Shown piece by piece: positions 16,667 to 24,600 of a stretch of DNA of 64,000 nucleotides. The notes under the pieces are model-generated. The model ran no database searches. It was not told the origin of the DNA and saw only the letters and a list, made by a program, of their open reading frames with translations. A program made the translations under genes and the position numbers. Source of the stretch: JADHUC01 sp964623055 (GTDB lineage Bacteria; Planctomycetota; Planctomycetia; Pirellulales; Pirellulaceae); the NCBI GenBank assembly GCA_964623055.1, contig CAZURK010000001.1:1-64000 (forward strand), in the 5' to 3' direction. The stretch's first letter is position 1; each line of letters opens with the position of its first letter.

Positions 16667-17812
16667 GTGAACAACGGAAAAACTGTCATCATGGCCGACG
16701 GGTCGGAGCTAGTCGTCGATCTGATGTCGCTGAAGAAGGGCGACGATGGTCGGTTCCTCGGTCGTGAAGTAGTCCAGCTCTCGGACCTGAATCTGGTGCG
16801 AGACGAAACATGGCTTGACGGCGTGAGAAAGGGGGCGCTGACACCGCTGGAACCCTCCGTCTTCTCGATGAACATCGTGCCGGGCGACCGCCGCGAAGAA
16901 GGCATCGCCGGCTACGGCGTCGAACTGAGCAATAACGGCGAACAACATTGTCGGTCCTTCTCGATCCACAGCCTTTCCGCAGTGGCAAAGCGCCAGCTTG
17001 CGAGGCTGTTGGAGCGCGAGACCGTCGATGCGGATGTTCAGTGCGGTTATCGCCTGAATACGGTTCCGTCGGCCTCCGCGTCTTCCGCCATCGCGGCTGA
17101 CGAGGAAGAGTGCAACTTCATACCCGCCAGCAAGCTGGCCAAACGCGTCACGCGGCGGACCAAACCGATCGTGTTCGAGGACGCATCGCTCGCTGACTAC
17201 ATGCGGCGAAGCGAACTGATCGCTCGGCACAACGGATCGGGCGAGAAGGAAAACGGTGAATCACCCATGCCGGTATTCACCACCCGCGATGTCTGGAAGC
17301 AGGGTTACCAGATGTCCAGGCGCGGCGGCGAATGCGAGTCCGCCGCCGTTTTGACCGGTCGGCTCATGCGCGATGTCGACTCGCCGGAGATCTTCCTGGT
17401 CATCGACGCCTGCATCGAAGCCGAACATGCCGAGGAATCGCAGGTTTCGGTGACATTCACCGGCGACACCTGGGCGCGAGTTCGCGACGTGCTCGAGCAG
17501 CGCCGGAAACGTCTCGGCCGACCGCACGAGCGGATCTGCGGCACCGCCCATTCACACCCTTGGTTGCCTGGCAGGAACGAGGAAGGGGACAACACCTGCG
17601 ACACGTGCCCGAAGGCCTCGACCTGCGATCGTACGACCGCAGTGTCCAGCCAGGCAGACTTCAACTTTTGGCAAACAGTGCATGGAGCGGGCCAACCTTG
17701 GTCTGTGCTCCTGATTCACGGGCTGACGGCGGCGGGTGAAGACGACTGGCGCCTGTATCACCTGGCTGATGGAGCGCTGGTTCCCAGAAACATCCGTTGC
17801 CTGAAAGACTGA
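16667..17812 (+). CDS. JAB1/MPN/Mov34 (JAMM) metalloprotease, cassette A
   Basis: 381 residues, GTG start with AGGAG about 10 bases upstream. The C-terminal ~180 residues are a JAMM domain: the Glu in GGECESAAVLTGRL (about 222), HSHP (295-298) and SSQAD (327-331) supply the Zn ligands and catalytic residues. Between HSHP and the SxxD part lies a roughly 28-residue insertion with Cys residues 311, 314 and 320 (CDTCPKASTC), a possible extra zinc knuckle absent from the compact form. The N-terminal ~190 residues are a separate domain of unknown fold. JAMM proteases cleave ubiquitin-like chains or mature the precursors; here the Ubl precursor ending in Ala-Leu is the obvious substrate. Confidence 0.85.
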   Translation: MNNGKTVIMADGSELVVDLMSLKKGDDGRFLGREVVQLSDLNLVRDETWLDGVRKGALTPLEPSVFSMNIVPGDRREEGIAGYGVELSNNGEQHCRSFSIHSLSAVAKRQLARLLERETVDADVQCGYRLNTVPSASASSAIAADEEECNFIPASKLAKRVTRRTKPIVFEDASLADYMRRSELIARHNGSGEKENGESPMPVFTTRDVWKQGYQMSRRGGECESAAVLTGRLMRDVDSPEIFLVIDACIEAEHAEESQVSVTFTGDTWARVRDVLEQRRKRLGRPHERICGTAHSHPWLPGRNEEGDNTCDTCPKASTCDRTTAVSSQADFNFWQTVHGAGQPWSVLLIHGLTAAGEDDWRLYHLADGALVPRNIRCLKD

Positions 17813-17840
17813 AAAACAACACTACGTCAAGGAGAAATCA

Positions 17841-19631
17841 ATGAGTGTAAAGATGCCGAAGAACCCGTTTGACCTGGCGAAAGGTGTCCCCAAGAGTCTT
17901 GTAGGCACTTTGCTTGCGGCTAAGAAGTCACCGGAGGAATGTGCCAGTATGCTACTGCACGTGTGCATGGAAAACATGGGTGACCCCGTCACGATGCACA
18001 CGCTGTTCGCCGAGTTGTTTAGGAACCTGAAAGATCACACGTCAATGGCGGAAGCCGAAGCGATCAAGGCCGAGTACGAGGAAGCCCTCGAAGAACTCAG
18101 GAACGGTCCCGTACGGCCGGCCACGTTCGTCGGCAAAGCGACGATCGGCGCACCCGGCAGCAAGCCGCGAGCCGAAATCGTCACAAACGACGGAAACCAG
18201 CGGTACCCGGCTCTTTCTCCCGACGTGAAGCTGAAGGATCTTCAACGCGGCGAGATCGTTTACCTGGATGCGGAAGGCAAAGTGCTGCTAGGCCAAACCG
18301 GAAGCGTGCCACAAACCGGCCAGGAGGCGCAATTCGTCCGTAGACTTAGCGGCAGCCGGTTTGTTGAACTACGACACCGTGAGGAACAGTTCGTCGTCCG
18401 TGCGTCGCAGCCGATACTGGACTGCGTGGATGCCGAAGAAATCAAGCGCGGCGACCGCGTGACCTTCTGCACGCGGCGCGAGTTCGCCTTCACGGTGGTG
18501 CCGGACGACGACGATCGAACACACCGATTCATCCGTCAGGAATCCGTGCCCAACGTCGTGGCGAGTCGAGACATCGGCAGTCCCCACTGGTCGCTGAATT
18601 GGCTGCTCAAGAGGACTAACATCCTGTTGAACCGCGAAGACCTGCTCAAGCGTTTCGATCTCCGGCCTCGCGTTGGTCTCCTGATGGCAGGCCCGTCGGG
18701 CACAGGGAAGACCCTGACAATCAGGGCTTTTCTGCATGACTTCAACGAAATGCTGGTCAAGCGGACAGGGCGGGACGACATCGGCACGAGGGTGGTTAGA
18801 ATCAAAACGTCGGATTTGCTAAGCCCCTGGTTTGGGGAGAGCGACATCAAAATCGATAGGCTGTTCACGGACGTCTACGAGTTGGGTTCCACGGAGGTCG
18901 AGACAGCCGACGGCGAACGTTTGCTGCTCCCGATTGTACTGATCTTGGAGGAGTGCGAAGCGATCGGTAGGAAGAGAACGGAAGGCGATGCCAACGCAGT
19001 GTACGATCGCGTGATCGGCACACTTCTACAACGCCTGGACGATCCCACCGACGACCTTGGCAAGCTACCGCTAATCACAATCGCGACTTCGAATCGTCCT
19101 GACATCCTGGACATCGCGATGTACAGACGTTTAGCAAATATGGTGGCCCGCTTCCAGCGGCTGGACGGCGAGGCGTTCTTCGCCGTGTTGTCCAAGAAGA
19201 TCAAGCCCACCTACCCGATCGTGTCGAACAACGGGCATCGGAAGGACGCCCTTCGGAAAGCATTGCTGGACGAGGTCTTCTCGGCCTTCTACAGCCCGAA
19301 CACGGAGGAGCCGCTTATCGAGGTGACGCTCCGCGACGGCGCCAAACTGAACAAGTCCACACGGCACTTCTTCACAGGCGCGATCGTCGAGCAGGGTGTG
19401 TCCGAGGCGATCGACCGAACCGCCTTTGCGGCCGCCGAGTCCGAGGACGAAGGCGTGGGTCTGTCCGCAGACTTGATCGTCGAAGCGCTTTCGCGCCAAG
19501 TCGGCAACTTGGTCGAGAACCTCACGCCTCATAACGTGGCCGAATATGTCGATCTTCCCGACGCGGCCCGGGTTGCAGACGTTCGACGGCTGCGGCCCTC
19601 CAACGGCCGTTTCTCGACTTATATGTTCTAA
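17841..19631 (+). CDS. AAA ATPase of proteasomal ATPase ARC/Mpa-like architecture
   Basis: 596 residues. Order: a helical N-terminus, a coiled-coil-like stretch (about 65-88), OB-like beta regions (about 130-222; LQRGEIVYLDAEGKV, RFVELRHREEQFVV, IKRGDRVTFCTRREFAF) that parallel the interdomain of ARC/Mpa, then an AAA module: Walker A GPSGTGKT (284-291), pore-loop-type segment PWFGESD (330-335), Walker B region VLILEECEAIG (about 367-376), sensor 1 ATSN (415-418) and MYRR. The usual Asp-Glu of Walker B is Glu-Glu here. ARC/Mpa unfolds tagged proteins for a proteasome; encoded after the Ubl and JAMM genes, this is the likely unfoldase for tagged targets. The C-terminus (FSTYMF) has a Tyr third from the end, not the canonical penultimate Tyr of HbYX. 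RBS AAGGAG precedes the ATG. Confidence 0.8.
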   Translation: MSVKMPKNPFDLAKGVPKSLVGTLLAAKKSPEECASMLLHVCMENMGDPVTMHTLFAELFRNLKDHTSMAEAEAIKAEYEEALEELRNGPVRPATFVGKATIGAPGSKPRAEIVTNDGNQRYPALSPDVKLKDLQRGEIVYLDAEGKVLLGQTGSVPQTGQEAQFVRRLSGSRFVELRHREEQFVVRASQPILDCVDAEEIKRGDRVTFCTRREFAFTVVPDDDDRTHRFIRQESVPNVVASRDIGSPHWSLNWLLKRTNILLNREDLLKRFDLRPRVGLLMAGPSGTGKTLTIRAFLHDFNEMLVKRTGRDDIGTRVVRIKTSDLLSPWFGESDIKIDRLFTDVYELGSTEVETADGERLLLPIVLILEECEAIGRKRTEGDANAVYDRVIGTLLQRLDDPTDDLGKLPLITIATSNRPDILDIAMYRRLANMVARFQRLDGEAFFAVLSKKIKPTYPIVSNNGHRKDALRKALLDEVFSAFYSPNTEEPLIEVTLRDGAKLNKSTRHFFTGAIVEQGVSEAIDRTAFAAAESEDEGVGLSADLIVEALSRQVGNLVENLTPHNVAEYVDLPDAARVADVRRLRPSNGRFSTYMF

Positions 19632-19776
19632 CTCCGAACGCATCTGCGAACGTCGGACGCAGACTTCGGTATCGATGCCCTCTAGGGAACGCTCTCCATT
19701 GTGTTCCCTGCAGGGCGTAGCACTATTCGCGTGGCTTCGGGTGCCCAGAGAATTCGTTTGGTGAGAGGGGGAGAAC

Positions 19777-20058
19777 ATGAGATTTCACCAGCAATTGGAC
19801 GAGGCTCTGCGGCAATCGCTCGAAGACCTATTCAGCAGGTTTGAAATTCGACCGTGGCGCGGGTTGTTTGAAGGATGCGACCACTTTTGGCGCAGGACAA
19901 GTCGAACGAATACGAATTCTGCGTACGAGCATCGCGTTGTCACCTTGTTTGAGAGCTTCAGAAATCCGGCCGGCCACCTTGCGAACCTACCCTTGATCCC
20001 GATCGCAATTTGGAGCGAGCAATTCAACAACCCACATGTTCTAGGAGACGGACCATGA
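19777..20058 (+). CDS. Short decayed copy of the ARC/Mpa-like ATPase
   Basis: 93 residues with a strong GAGAGGGGGA site and an ATGA overlap with the next gene. Two parts match the upstream ATPase by eye: EDLFSRFEIRPWRGL against its EDLLKRFDLRPRVGL (about 266-280), and SAYEHRVVTLFESF then HLANLPLIPIAI against NAVYDRVIGTLLQRL then DLGKLPLITIAT (about 385-415). The Walker A loop is replaced (GCDHFWRRTSR) and about 100 residues including Walker B are missing, so it cannot hydrolyse ATP. It is either a pseudogene of a tandem duplicate or a retained short regulator; conserved translation signals favour translation. Confidence 0.55.
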   Translation: MRFHQQLDEALRQSLEDLFSRFEIRPWRGLFEGCDHFWRRTSRTNTNSAYEHRVVTLFESFRNPAGHLANLPLIPIAIWSEQFNNPHVLGDGP

Positions 20059-21221
20059 AACCGATAGAGCAGTTGGACGACGATATACGCCAATGGCTCG
20101 ACAAGCATAACATCACGATACGTTTCCCACGTGCTCCGATGATTCAGTTGGACGGTGTGAGCGTTGGCGAGGACTTCAGCAAGCCCTGCACCAATGTTCT
20201 GTTGCGACACCTGGATCACGGGAGCGGTCGTTGGGATGTGTATGTCGACGAAGATTTCTACTACGTCGGCAACGACCCTGAACGCCGCGGCTGGTTCTGC
20301 GGCCAGAAGGCATCGCGTTGGTCCCGTTTGCAGCTCACCAGACCGGTGAGCGGCGACGTGAACCACGCGATCATGCAGGGTCTGGAACTAGTCGAAAGCC
20401 CGGTGCTGAGGCAGATGCCCGAGGTGGTCGCAAAGAGATTGCTCGAAGCGCCACCGGCCGAAGCCACCTCGCCGGGAACGGAATGTCAGCTCGATCGCTC
20501 GGAGCCATCGCCGCCGCCGATCCAGTTGACGGACCAGCAATCGGATACTGTCGAACGAATTGCCGAAACGGTTTGCCGCCTGATGCCGCCGACATGCCCG
20601 CTCCTGTTGGGCGCCTGCGGATCAGGAAAAAGCTCGCTGGCCCACGCGGCCTCAGCGCTTCTTCGTGAACGAGGCGTGGTGCAGCGTGTGTTATCGTTGT
20701 CAGGCGCCGAAGTGAGCTGTGGCGCCATATTCCAGGCACAGCGGGACGACTGCCTTCGCGACACGTTGAAGCAGGTCCGCAAAATGTCCGACACGCTCGT
20801 CGTGATGGAACATTTTGAATTGGCGTGCTGTGGGTCGCCCGTGGCGGCGTCCTTGATCTGCGACGCACTAGACGATGGTCTCCGGATGATTGCCGTCGCC
20901 AATCCCGGGGCAGGTCGACATATCACGCGATACCGAGCGTTGATGCGGCGGTTGGAGCCGATCCGCGTCCCAGCGCTGGAATCCGCGGATCTGCGGCGAC
21001 TACTCAAGGAGCACGCGGCAAACCATCCACTCGGTGGCGAAGTCGACGTTTCACCCGAAGTGCTGCCGGTAGTGCTGGAACTAGCCCAACGGCGCCGTGG
21101 AGCCAACCCCGGCTCGGCTCTGTCGTTGATGGATGCCGCCGTAACGCACGCCAAGTGGGCGGACTCCAAGTTCGTCGGCCCCGACGATGTGTATCACGTG
21201 GCTCAGACGCCGCCCGACTAG
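20055..21221 (+). CDS. P-loop ATPase (AAA-type) with novel N-terminal domain, cassette A
   Basis: 388 residues. The N-terminal ~150 residues form an unknown, likely alpha/beta domain (PCTNVLLRHLDHGSGRWDVY). From about 160 an NTPase follows: Walker A GACGSGKSS (186-194), Walker B-like DTLVVMEHFE, a sensor-1-like IAVANPGAGR and a C-terminal helical lid (SPEVLPVVLELAQRR, GSALSLMDAA). Walker B ends M-E-H-F-E rather than D-E. The layout resembles ClpA/Cdc48-type AAA+ modules. ATG at 20055 with AGGAG 7 bases upstream; an earlier in-frame ATG (20010) lacks a site. It closes cassette A; partner role with the ARC-like ATPase is inferred. Confidence 0.78.
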   Translation: MKPIEQLDDDIRQWLDKHNITIRFPRAPMIQLDGVSVGEDFSKPCTNVLLRHLDHGSGRWDVYVDEDFYYVGNDPERRGWFCGQKASRWSRLQLTRPVSGDVNHAIMQGLELVESPVLRQMPEVVAKRLLEAPPAEATSPGTECQLDRSEPSPPPIQLTDQQSDTVERIAETVCRLMPPTCPLLLGACGSGKSSLAHAASALLRERGVVQRVLSLSGAEVSCGAIFQAQRDDCLRDTLKQVRKMSDTLVVMEHFELACCGSPVAASLICDALDDGLRMIAVANPGAGRHITRYRALMRRLEPIRVPALESADLRRLLKEHAANHPLGGEVDVSPEVLPVVLELAQRRRGANPGSALSLMDAAVTHAKWADSKFVGPDDVYHVAQTPPD

Positions 21222-21231
21222 CGTCGTGTGT

Positions 21232-21303
21232 GAGGCCACACCTGCAGGTGTGGCCTCCTTCTCTTCATCTCCAACAACCTCGGCTCAGGGTGATCCCTGA
21301 GCC
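21232..21303 (+). terminator. Two strong hairpins separating cassettes A and B
   Basis: 21232-21257 is a perfect 26-base palindrome (GAGGCCACACCTG and its complement). 21282-21290 and 21295-21303 form a 9-bp stem (GGCTCAGGG / CCCTGAGCC) with a TGAT loop. They sit just after the ATPase stop and before the second modifier gene. No long T-run follows, so they may be attenuators or mRNA-processing sites rather than classic terminators. Confidence 0.6.
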
Positions 21304-21361
21304 GGCTCAGACAACGTACGTCAATACCTACACCACAATCCAACTGTTCAGGAGAAATGCG

Positions 21362-21661
21362 ATGACATTTGAACGCGAAAGAGATGGTGATTTCTCGACG
21401 GGAGCTTCGCCCTTCAGCGACGACTTCGCCGCAACGGCCACGATTGGCGAAGGGCAAGTCAACGTGATTCACGGCATTTATGCCCATTCGTACCCGCTTG
21501 CGGGTATGACCGTGGCCGAATGTCGTGCGGAGTTGCAGGAACGTCTGAGAATCGATCCGGAATCCACGGCCGTGATCGATGGCGTAGAAATGGATGAGGG
21601 TGCAACTATCCATGAGGGTCAGGTTCTCAGCTTCGTGAAACGCTCTGGCGAAAAAGGATGA
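21362..21661 (+). CDS. ThiS/MoaD-like ubiquitin-fold modifier, 99 residues (cassette B)
   Basis: ATG at 21362 with AGGAG upstream. After a disordered N-terminus (about 30 residues, FSTGASPFSDDF) comes a compact beta-grasp pattern: VNVIHGIYAHSYPLAG, helix VAECRAELQERL, strand STAVIDGVEM, then GATIHEGQVLSFVKRSGEKG. The 'x-I-x-E-G-Q-x-L-S-F' end and a terminal Gly-Glu-Lys-Gly are like the small Ubl (protein C) of PRTRC systems, which I recall ending in Gly-Thr-Lys-Gly, rather than the Gly-Gly of ThiS/MoaD. It is followed by an E2-like, a JAMM and a ThiF gene. Whether it is conjugated through its last Gly is untested. Confidence 0.75.
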   Translation: MTFERERDGDFSTGASPFSDDFAATATIGEGQVNVIHGIYAHSYPLAGMTVAECRAELQERLRIDPESTAVIDGVEMDEGATIHEGQVLSFVKRSGEKG

Positions 21662-21773
21662 GTTTCATCTCGCCTACCGACGGCAGAGGGGCGCGTGGCG
21701 GGTCGCGGTTTTCGCGATCGCCACGCGGATCCTCCCGATCGAATCCCGGACTTCATCGACGAAAGGTCGACTT

Positions 21774-22634
21774 ATGCCTGACAAACTGATCATCGAGAAC
21801 AAGAAAGCAACGGTCAAGACCACGGAAGGGCAGACCATACAACGGGACGAGCGCGTGCTTGTGGACATGTTCCGTGCGGAGTTGGTTCCCCCATTGGGCA
21901 ATGTCGCCTTTCCCGACGGCGTCAAATTCGTCGAATGGCAACCGCCGTTCCTGGGCGTCGTTCATCAGATGCCGCCACACGTACGCTGCCTGCGGTGGAT
22001 TGACGGCAGCTCACCACAGCAATTCGGCCCGGGAACCACCTATCGTTCGGTTCGCATAGGCATACCGTACTCGATCACGTTCGCGGTCTACTACGCCCAC
22101 GGCCGATCACTGGCGATGTCCGCGCACAACGAACTGTACTTCCGCAACGAGCCGCTCCGTACACGCGACGACAAACTCTGCTACCCGGCGCTGCTGAACA
22201 TCTCGGCCATCAAGACCCCGGCAAGAGTGCGAGCCTGGATCTGTACCCAGTATCTTGCTCCGGCGCCTGGTTCTGATTGGACGACTCAGCTTGCCGGCCT
22301 CCTGGACCACACATGGAATGGGGGATTCAACCTAAGCAGCGAGCACCACGAAGGCGCGAGTTGGTATGGTGAATCTAGGGGGGTCCATAAGAACCTCCAT
22401 CCAATTGAGAAGTGGGTCAAAGCGACGGAAAAGGACGAAGCGTTCGCTCTGCAGGTCCCTTGGAAGCCTGCGTCATTGAATGTGGGACAATTGTTGAACG
22501 CCATGTTGAGCGAGTGTCGGGAAACGCCCCATCCGCTGCACCCGTTCGCTCCGTCCAGGAAGCAGTCCACCGGCAGCATCGTCCAGCGGTTTCTCAATTT
22601 CGCCCAGATACGCCGCAAGAAGAAGACGGCCTAG
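21774..22634 (+). CDS. E2-like protein of the PRTRC protein B type (cassette B)
   Basis: 286 residues. A UBC-like core is suggested by LGVVHQMPPHVRCLRWI (residues 60-76), a hydrophobic strand IPYSITFAVYY, then NELYFRNEPL, KLCYPALLNIS and ARVRAWICTQYL with Cys157 where the E2 active-site Cys would be; this follows the 'LY-xx-P... N-V... V-C-x-G' layout of PRTRC protein B (Prok-E2_D). No HPN triad is present. A basic tail (QIRRKKKTA) ends the protein. It lies between the modifier and the JAMM gene. The expected role is to carry the cassette B modifier; the alternative is a catalytically inactive E2 fold. Confidence 0.7.
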   Translation: MPDKLIIENKKATVKTTEGQTIQRDERVLVDMFRAELVPPLGNVAFPDGVKFVEWQPPFLGVVHQMPPHVRCLRWIDGSSPQQFGPGTTYRSVRIGIPYSITFAVYYAHGRSLAMSAHNELYFRNEPLRTRDDKLCYPALLNISAIKTPARVRAWICTQYLAPAPGSDWTTQLAGLLDHTWNGGFNLSSEHHEGASWYGESRGVHKNLHPIEKWVKATEKDEAFALQVPWKPASLNVGQLLNAMLSECRETPHPLHPFAPSRKQSTGSIVQRFLNFAQIRRKKKTA

Positions 22635-22650
22635 CCCTCAGGAGATATTC

Positions 22651-23436
22651 ATGTACCAGATCCCACTGTTTCTGCAAACCGACCCCAACACGCCGCGTCC
22701 CACGGATCCCGAATTCTACCGCTTGACCCGAGACGGATTGTTCTTCTGTCGCAACCATCCGTTCTTCGAAAGTGACGTCCCGGCGACGCACCTTCCATCC
22801 TGGCTGGCCGAGCACAAACCGAACTGCGTCCTGCGGTATCCCAAGCTGCCGGTCAGCGCCCTGGAATACATCGTGGGGTTCTTCCGTCGAATCTACGACA
22901 GGTACCAGTCCGAGGCGATCGTCTTGCTGCTGTGGAACATGCAGCGACGGCGTTACCGGATCTGTGTACCGCCTCAGAAGGCGAGCGTGTGGGAGTCCTC
23001 GTACGGCACACGAGTGGCCCTGGACGTCACGTACAAGGTGCCGGTGTCATTGCCGCCAGGCTGCATATTGGCCGCCTCGATCCATTCTCACGCGGATGGC
23101 GACGCGTACAGTTCCTGGACCGACCGCGACGACGAAGAGTACCGCGATGGTATCCACGTCGTTTGCGGCAGGATCCATCGCGAGCGGCCCGAGTTCCATA
23201 TCCAGTTGGTCGTGGACGGGCACCGTTTCGACCTGGACTTCGACGATTTCTTCCGCGGCTTTGAACAGCGGCGGGAGCGGATTCCCAAGAAGTGGCTGAA
23301 GAAAGTGAAGTGCCTCGTCAAGCGGCCAAGGTTGTTCTGGGGCGGCAGCAACCAGGACAACAATCAAGACAAAGGTGACTATTCGTGCGACAGCACTACT
23401 ACGAAAGGGACAAATGATGAATCCATATCCTGCTGA
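22651..23436 (+). CDS. JAMM metalloprotease, PRTRC protein A-like (cassette B)
   Basis: 261 residues. The metal site is clear: SIHSHADGDAYSSWTDRDDE near residues 142-161, giving H-x-H, then S and D at the standard H-x7-S-x2-D spacing; the usual Pro after the second His is Ala. Flanking strands (PPGCILAAS before, GIHVVCGRIHRERPEFHIQL after) complete a JAB fold. A charged C-terminal tail follows. Unlike the cassette A JAMM it has no Cys-rich insertion. It probably trims or removes the cassette B modifier. RBS AGGAGAT precedes the ATG; its last 23 bases overlap the next gene. Confidence 0.82.
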   Translation: MYQIPLFLQTDPNTPRPTDPEFYRLTRDGLFFCRNHPFFESDVPATHLPSWLAEHKPNCVLRYPKLPVSALEYIVGFFRRIYDRYQSEAIVLLLWNMQRRRYRICVPPQKASVWESSYGTRVALDVTYKVPVSLPPGCILAASIHSHADGDAYSSWTDRDDEEYRDGIHVVCGRIHRERPEFHIQLVVDGHRFDLDFDDFFRGFEQRRERIPKKWLKKVKCLVKRPRLFWGGSNQDNNQDKGDYSCDSTTTKGTNDESISC

Positions 23437-24220
23437 GTCTGATGGTTGGGAGACAGACGACCAACTGTACTGTGCACTGCCGGACGACGCCCGCATCGTA
23501 GTGGTCGGGTTGGGCGGAGCCGGCTCGATTGCACTGCCGTACCTCGCCATTTTTCTGAAGAGTTTGAACCAGCCGTTTCGGCTCGTTCTGATCGACGGCG
23601 ACAAGTTCGAAGCTGCCAATGTCACAAGGATGCATTTCACCGAAATTGGCAACAAGGCGGAGCTAAGGACACAGGAGGTCCTCGATATCCTGAATGGCAG
23701 CGACGTCTCCGTCGTTGGGATACCAAAGTACATCACAGAAGAGAATGTCAGCGAACGGATTCGAGAGGGCGATTACGTGCTCACGTTCCTCGATAACCAC
23801 CCAAGCCGGAAGGTTGTATCGGACTACTGTGACACGCTTTCCGATGTCACGCTGATCAGTGCCGGCAACGACGGTGTTGATCCCGAAAACGGCGAGCGCG
23901 GCACCTATGGCAACGTTCAAATCGCCGTCCGGCAAGGAGGCGAAGACGTGACCGCCCCCATCACCAAATTCCACCCGGAGATTGCCGATCCCGTTGGCGA
24001 TATGCCCGGCGGGCCGGACTGCGGGCAACTGGCCGTCTCGATCCCGCAAATCCTATTCGCAAATCTGCAGTCAGCTACAGCCGCCCTCTGCGCCTTCTTC
24101 GCCTACACCTGCGGCCGGCTGTCCTACCAAGAAGTAGCCTTCGACATACTCGAAGGCCGCATGACACCCCAGTTGCCGCTGCCGGCAGGCCAAGTCGTCG
24201 GCCCGGCGGTGACTGTGTGA
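23414..24220 (+). CDS. E1-like ThiF-family enzyme, PRTRC type (cassette B)
   Basis: 268 residues, shorter than the cassette A E1. The nucleotide loop GLGGAGS (32-38), LIDGDKFEAANVTR (59-72) and EIGNKAE (77-83) are standard ThiF/E1 features; LTFLDNHPSRKVVSDYC is the substrate-region helix, and GGPDCGQLAVSIPQILFANL near 210 contains the only well-placed Cys of the second half. No CxxC zinc pairs are present. The ATG at 23414 has AAAGGGA before it and lies inside the end of the JAMM gene. It would activate the modifier encoded 2 kb upstream. Confidence 0.85.
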   Translation: MMNPYPAESDGWETDDQLYCALPDDARIVVVGLGGAGSIALPYLAIFLKSLNQPFRLVLIDGDKFEAANVTRMHFTEIGNKAELRTQEVLDILNGSDVSVVGIPKYITEENVSERIREGDYVLTFLDNHPSRKVVSDYCDTLSDVTLISAGNDGVDPENGERGTYGNVQIAVRQGGEDVTAPITKFHPEIADPVGDMPGGPDCGQLAVSIPQILFANLQSATAALCAFFAYTCGRLSYQEVAFDILEGRMTPQLPLPAGQVVGPAVTV

Positions 24221-24600
24221 CAACACGCATCTGGCCAACACACTGGATCCTCGAACTGGCCCGTGGTCGGCAATAGCCCCCCGCAGGTCGCCAGTACGGA
24301 TCCAGTCGGTTCCTCCTAGTTCGCAATACCAATGCGGACTTCGAGGGATCGAATTCTCTCGACCACTCTGGTTTTCGCCGTGGGCGGGAAGGACGCCATC
24401 TCTGTACTGCAAACGGTCAGGATACGCGCGGCGTGCGCAACATCCGTTTAACGGCAAGCCGAAGGCGACTGCGCCGGCCAGAACAACGTCGCCTTCGGCT
24501 TGCCGTTAAACGGCTTTGGTTGCGGTTCTGCCGCGCCAAGTCCTTCGCTTTTCTGCGTTGTCGAAGCGCGGGCTCCGCGATTCTTGGCTACGACCGGCAA
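24221..24600. other. Intergenic region after the ubiquitin-like locus
   Basis: 380 bases between the convergent E1 (cassette B) and aldolase genes. Its right half carries the 26-bp inverted repeat described separately. The left half (24221-24440) has no gene-like frame; a minus-strand frame reading GTDWIRTGDL is a typical spurious translation. No tRNA or att-like duplication was seen. Confidence 0.5.
24444..24513. repeat. 26-bp perfect inverted repeat, GTTTAACGGC family, copy 1
   Basis: Arms 24444-24469 and 24488-24513 (starting CCGTTTAACGGCAAGCCG) are exact reverse complements with an 18-base loop. A near-identical stem with a different loop lies at 33904-33971, and a diverged relative at 43340-43468. 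It sits between convergent genes, as expected of a bidirectional terminator or a small non-autonomous palindromic element. Confidence 0.85.

Noticed and set aside
16027..17812. Possible CRISPR or att-like direct repeats in cassette A gaps
   Set aside because: No regularly spaced repeats, and no duplicated tRNA end or integrase gene was found.
24071..24457. Minus-strand frame containing GTDWIRTGDLRG
   Set aside because: Peptides of this type are common spurious translations of conserved non-coding DNA; it overlaps the cassette B E1 gene and lacks a ribosome site.
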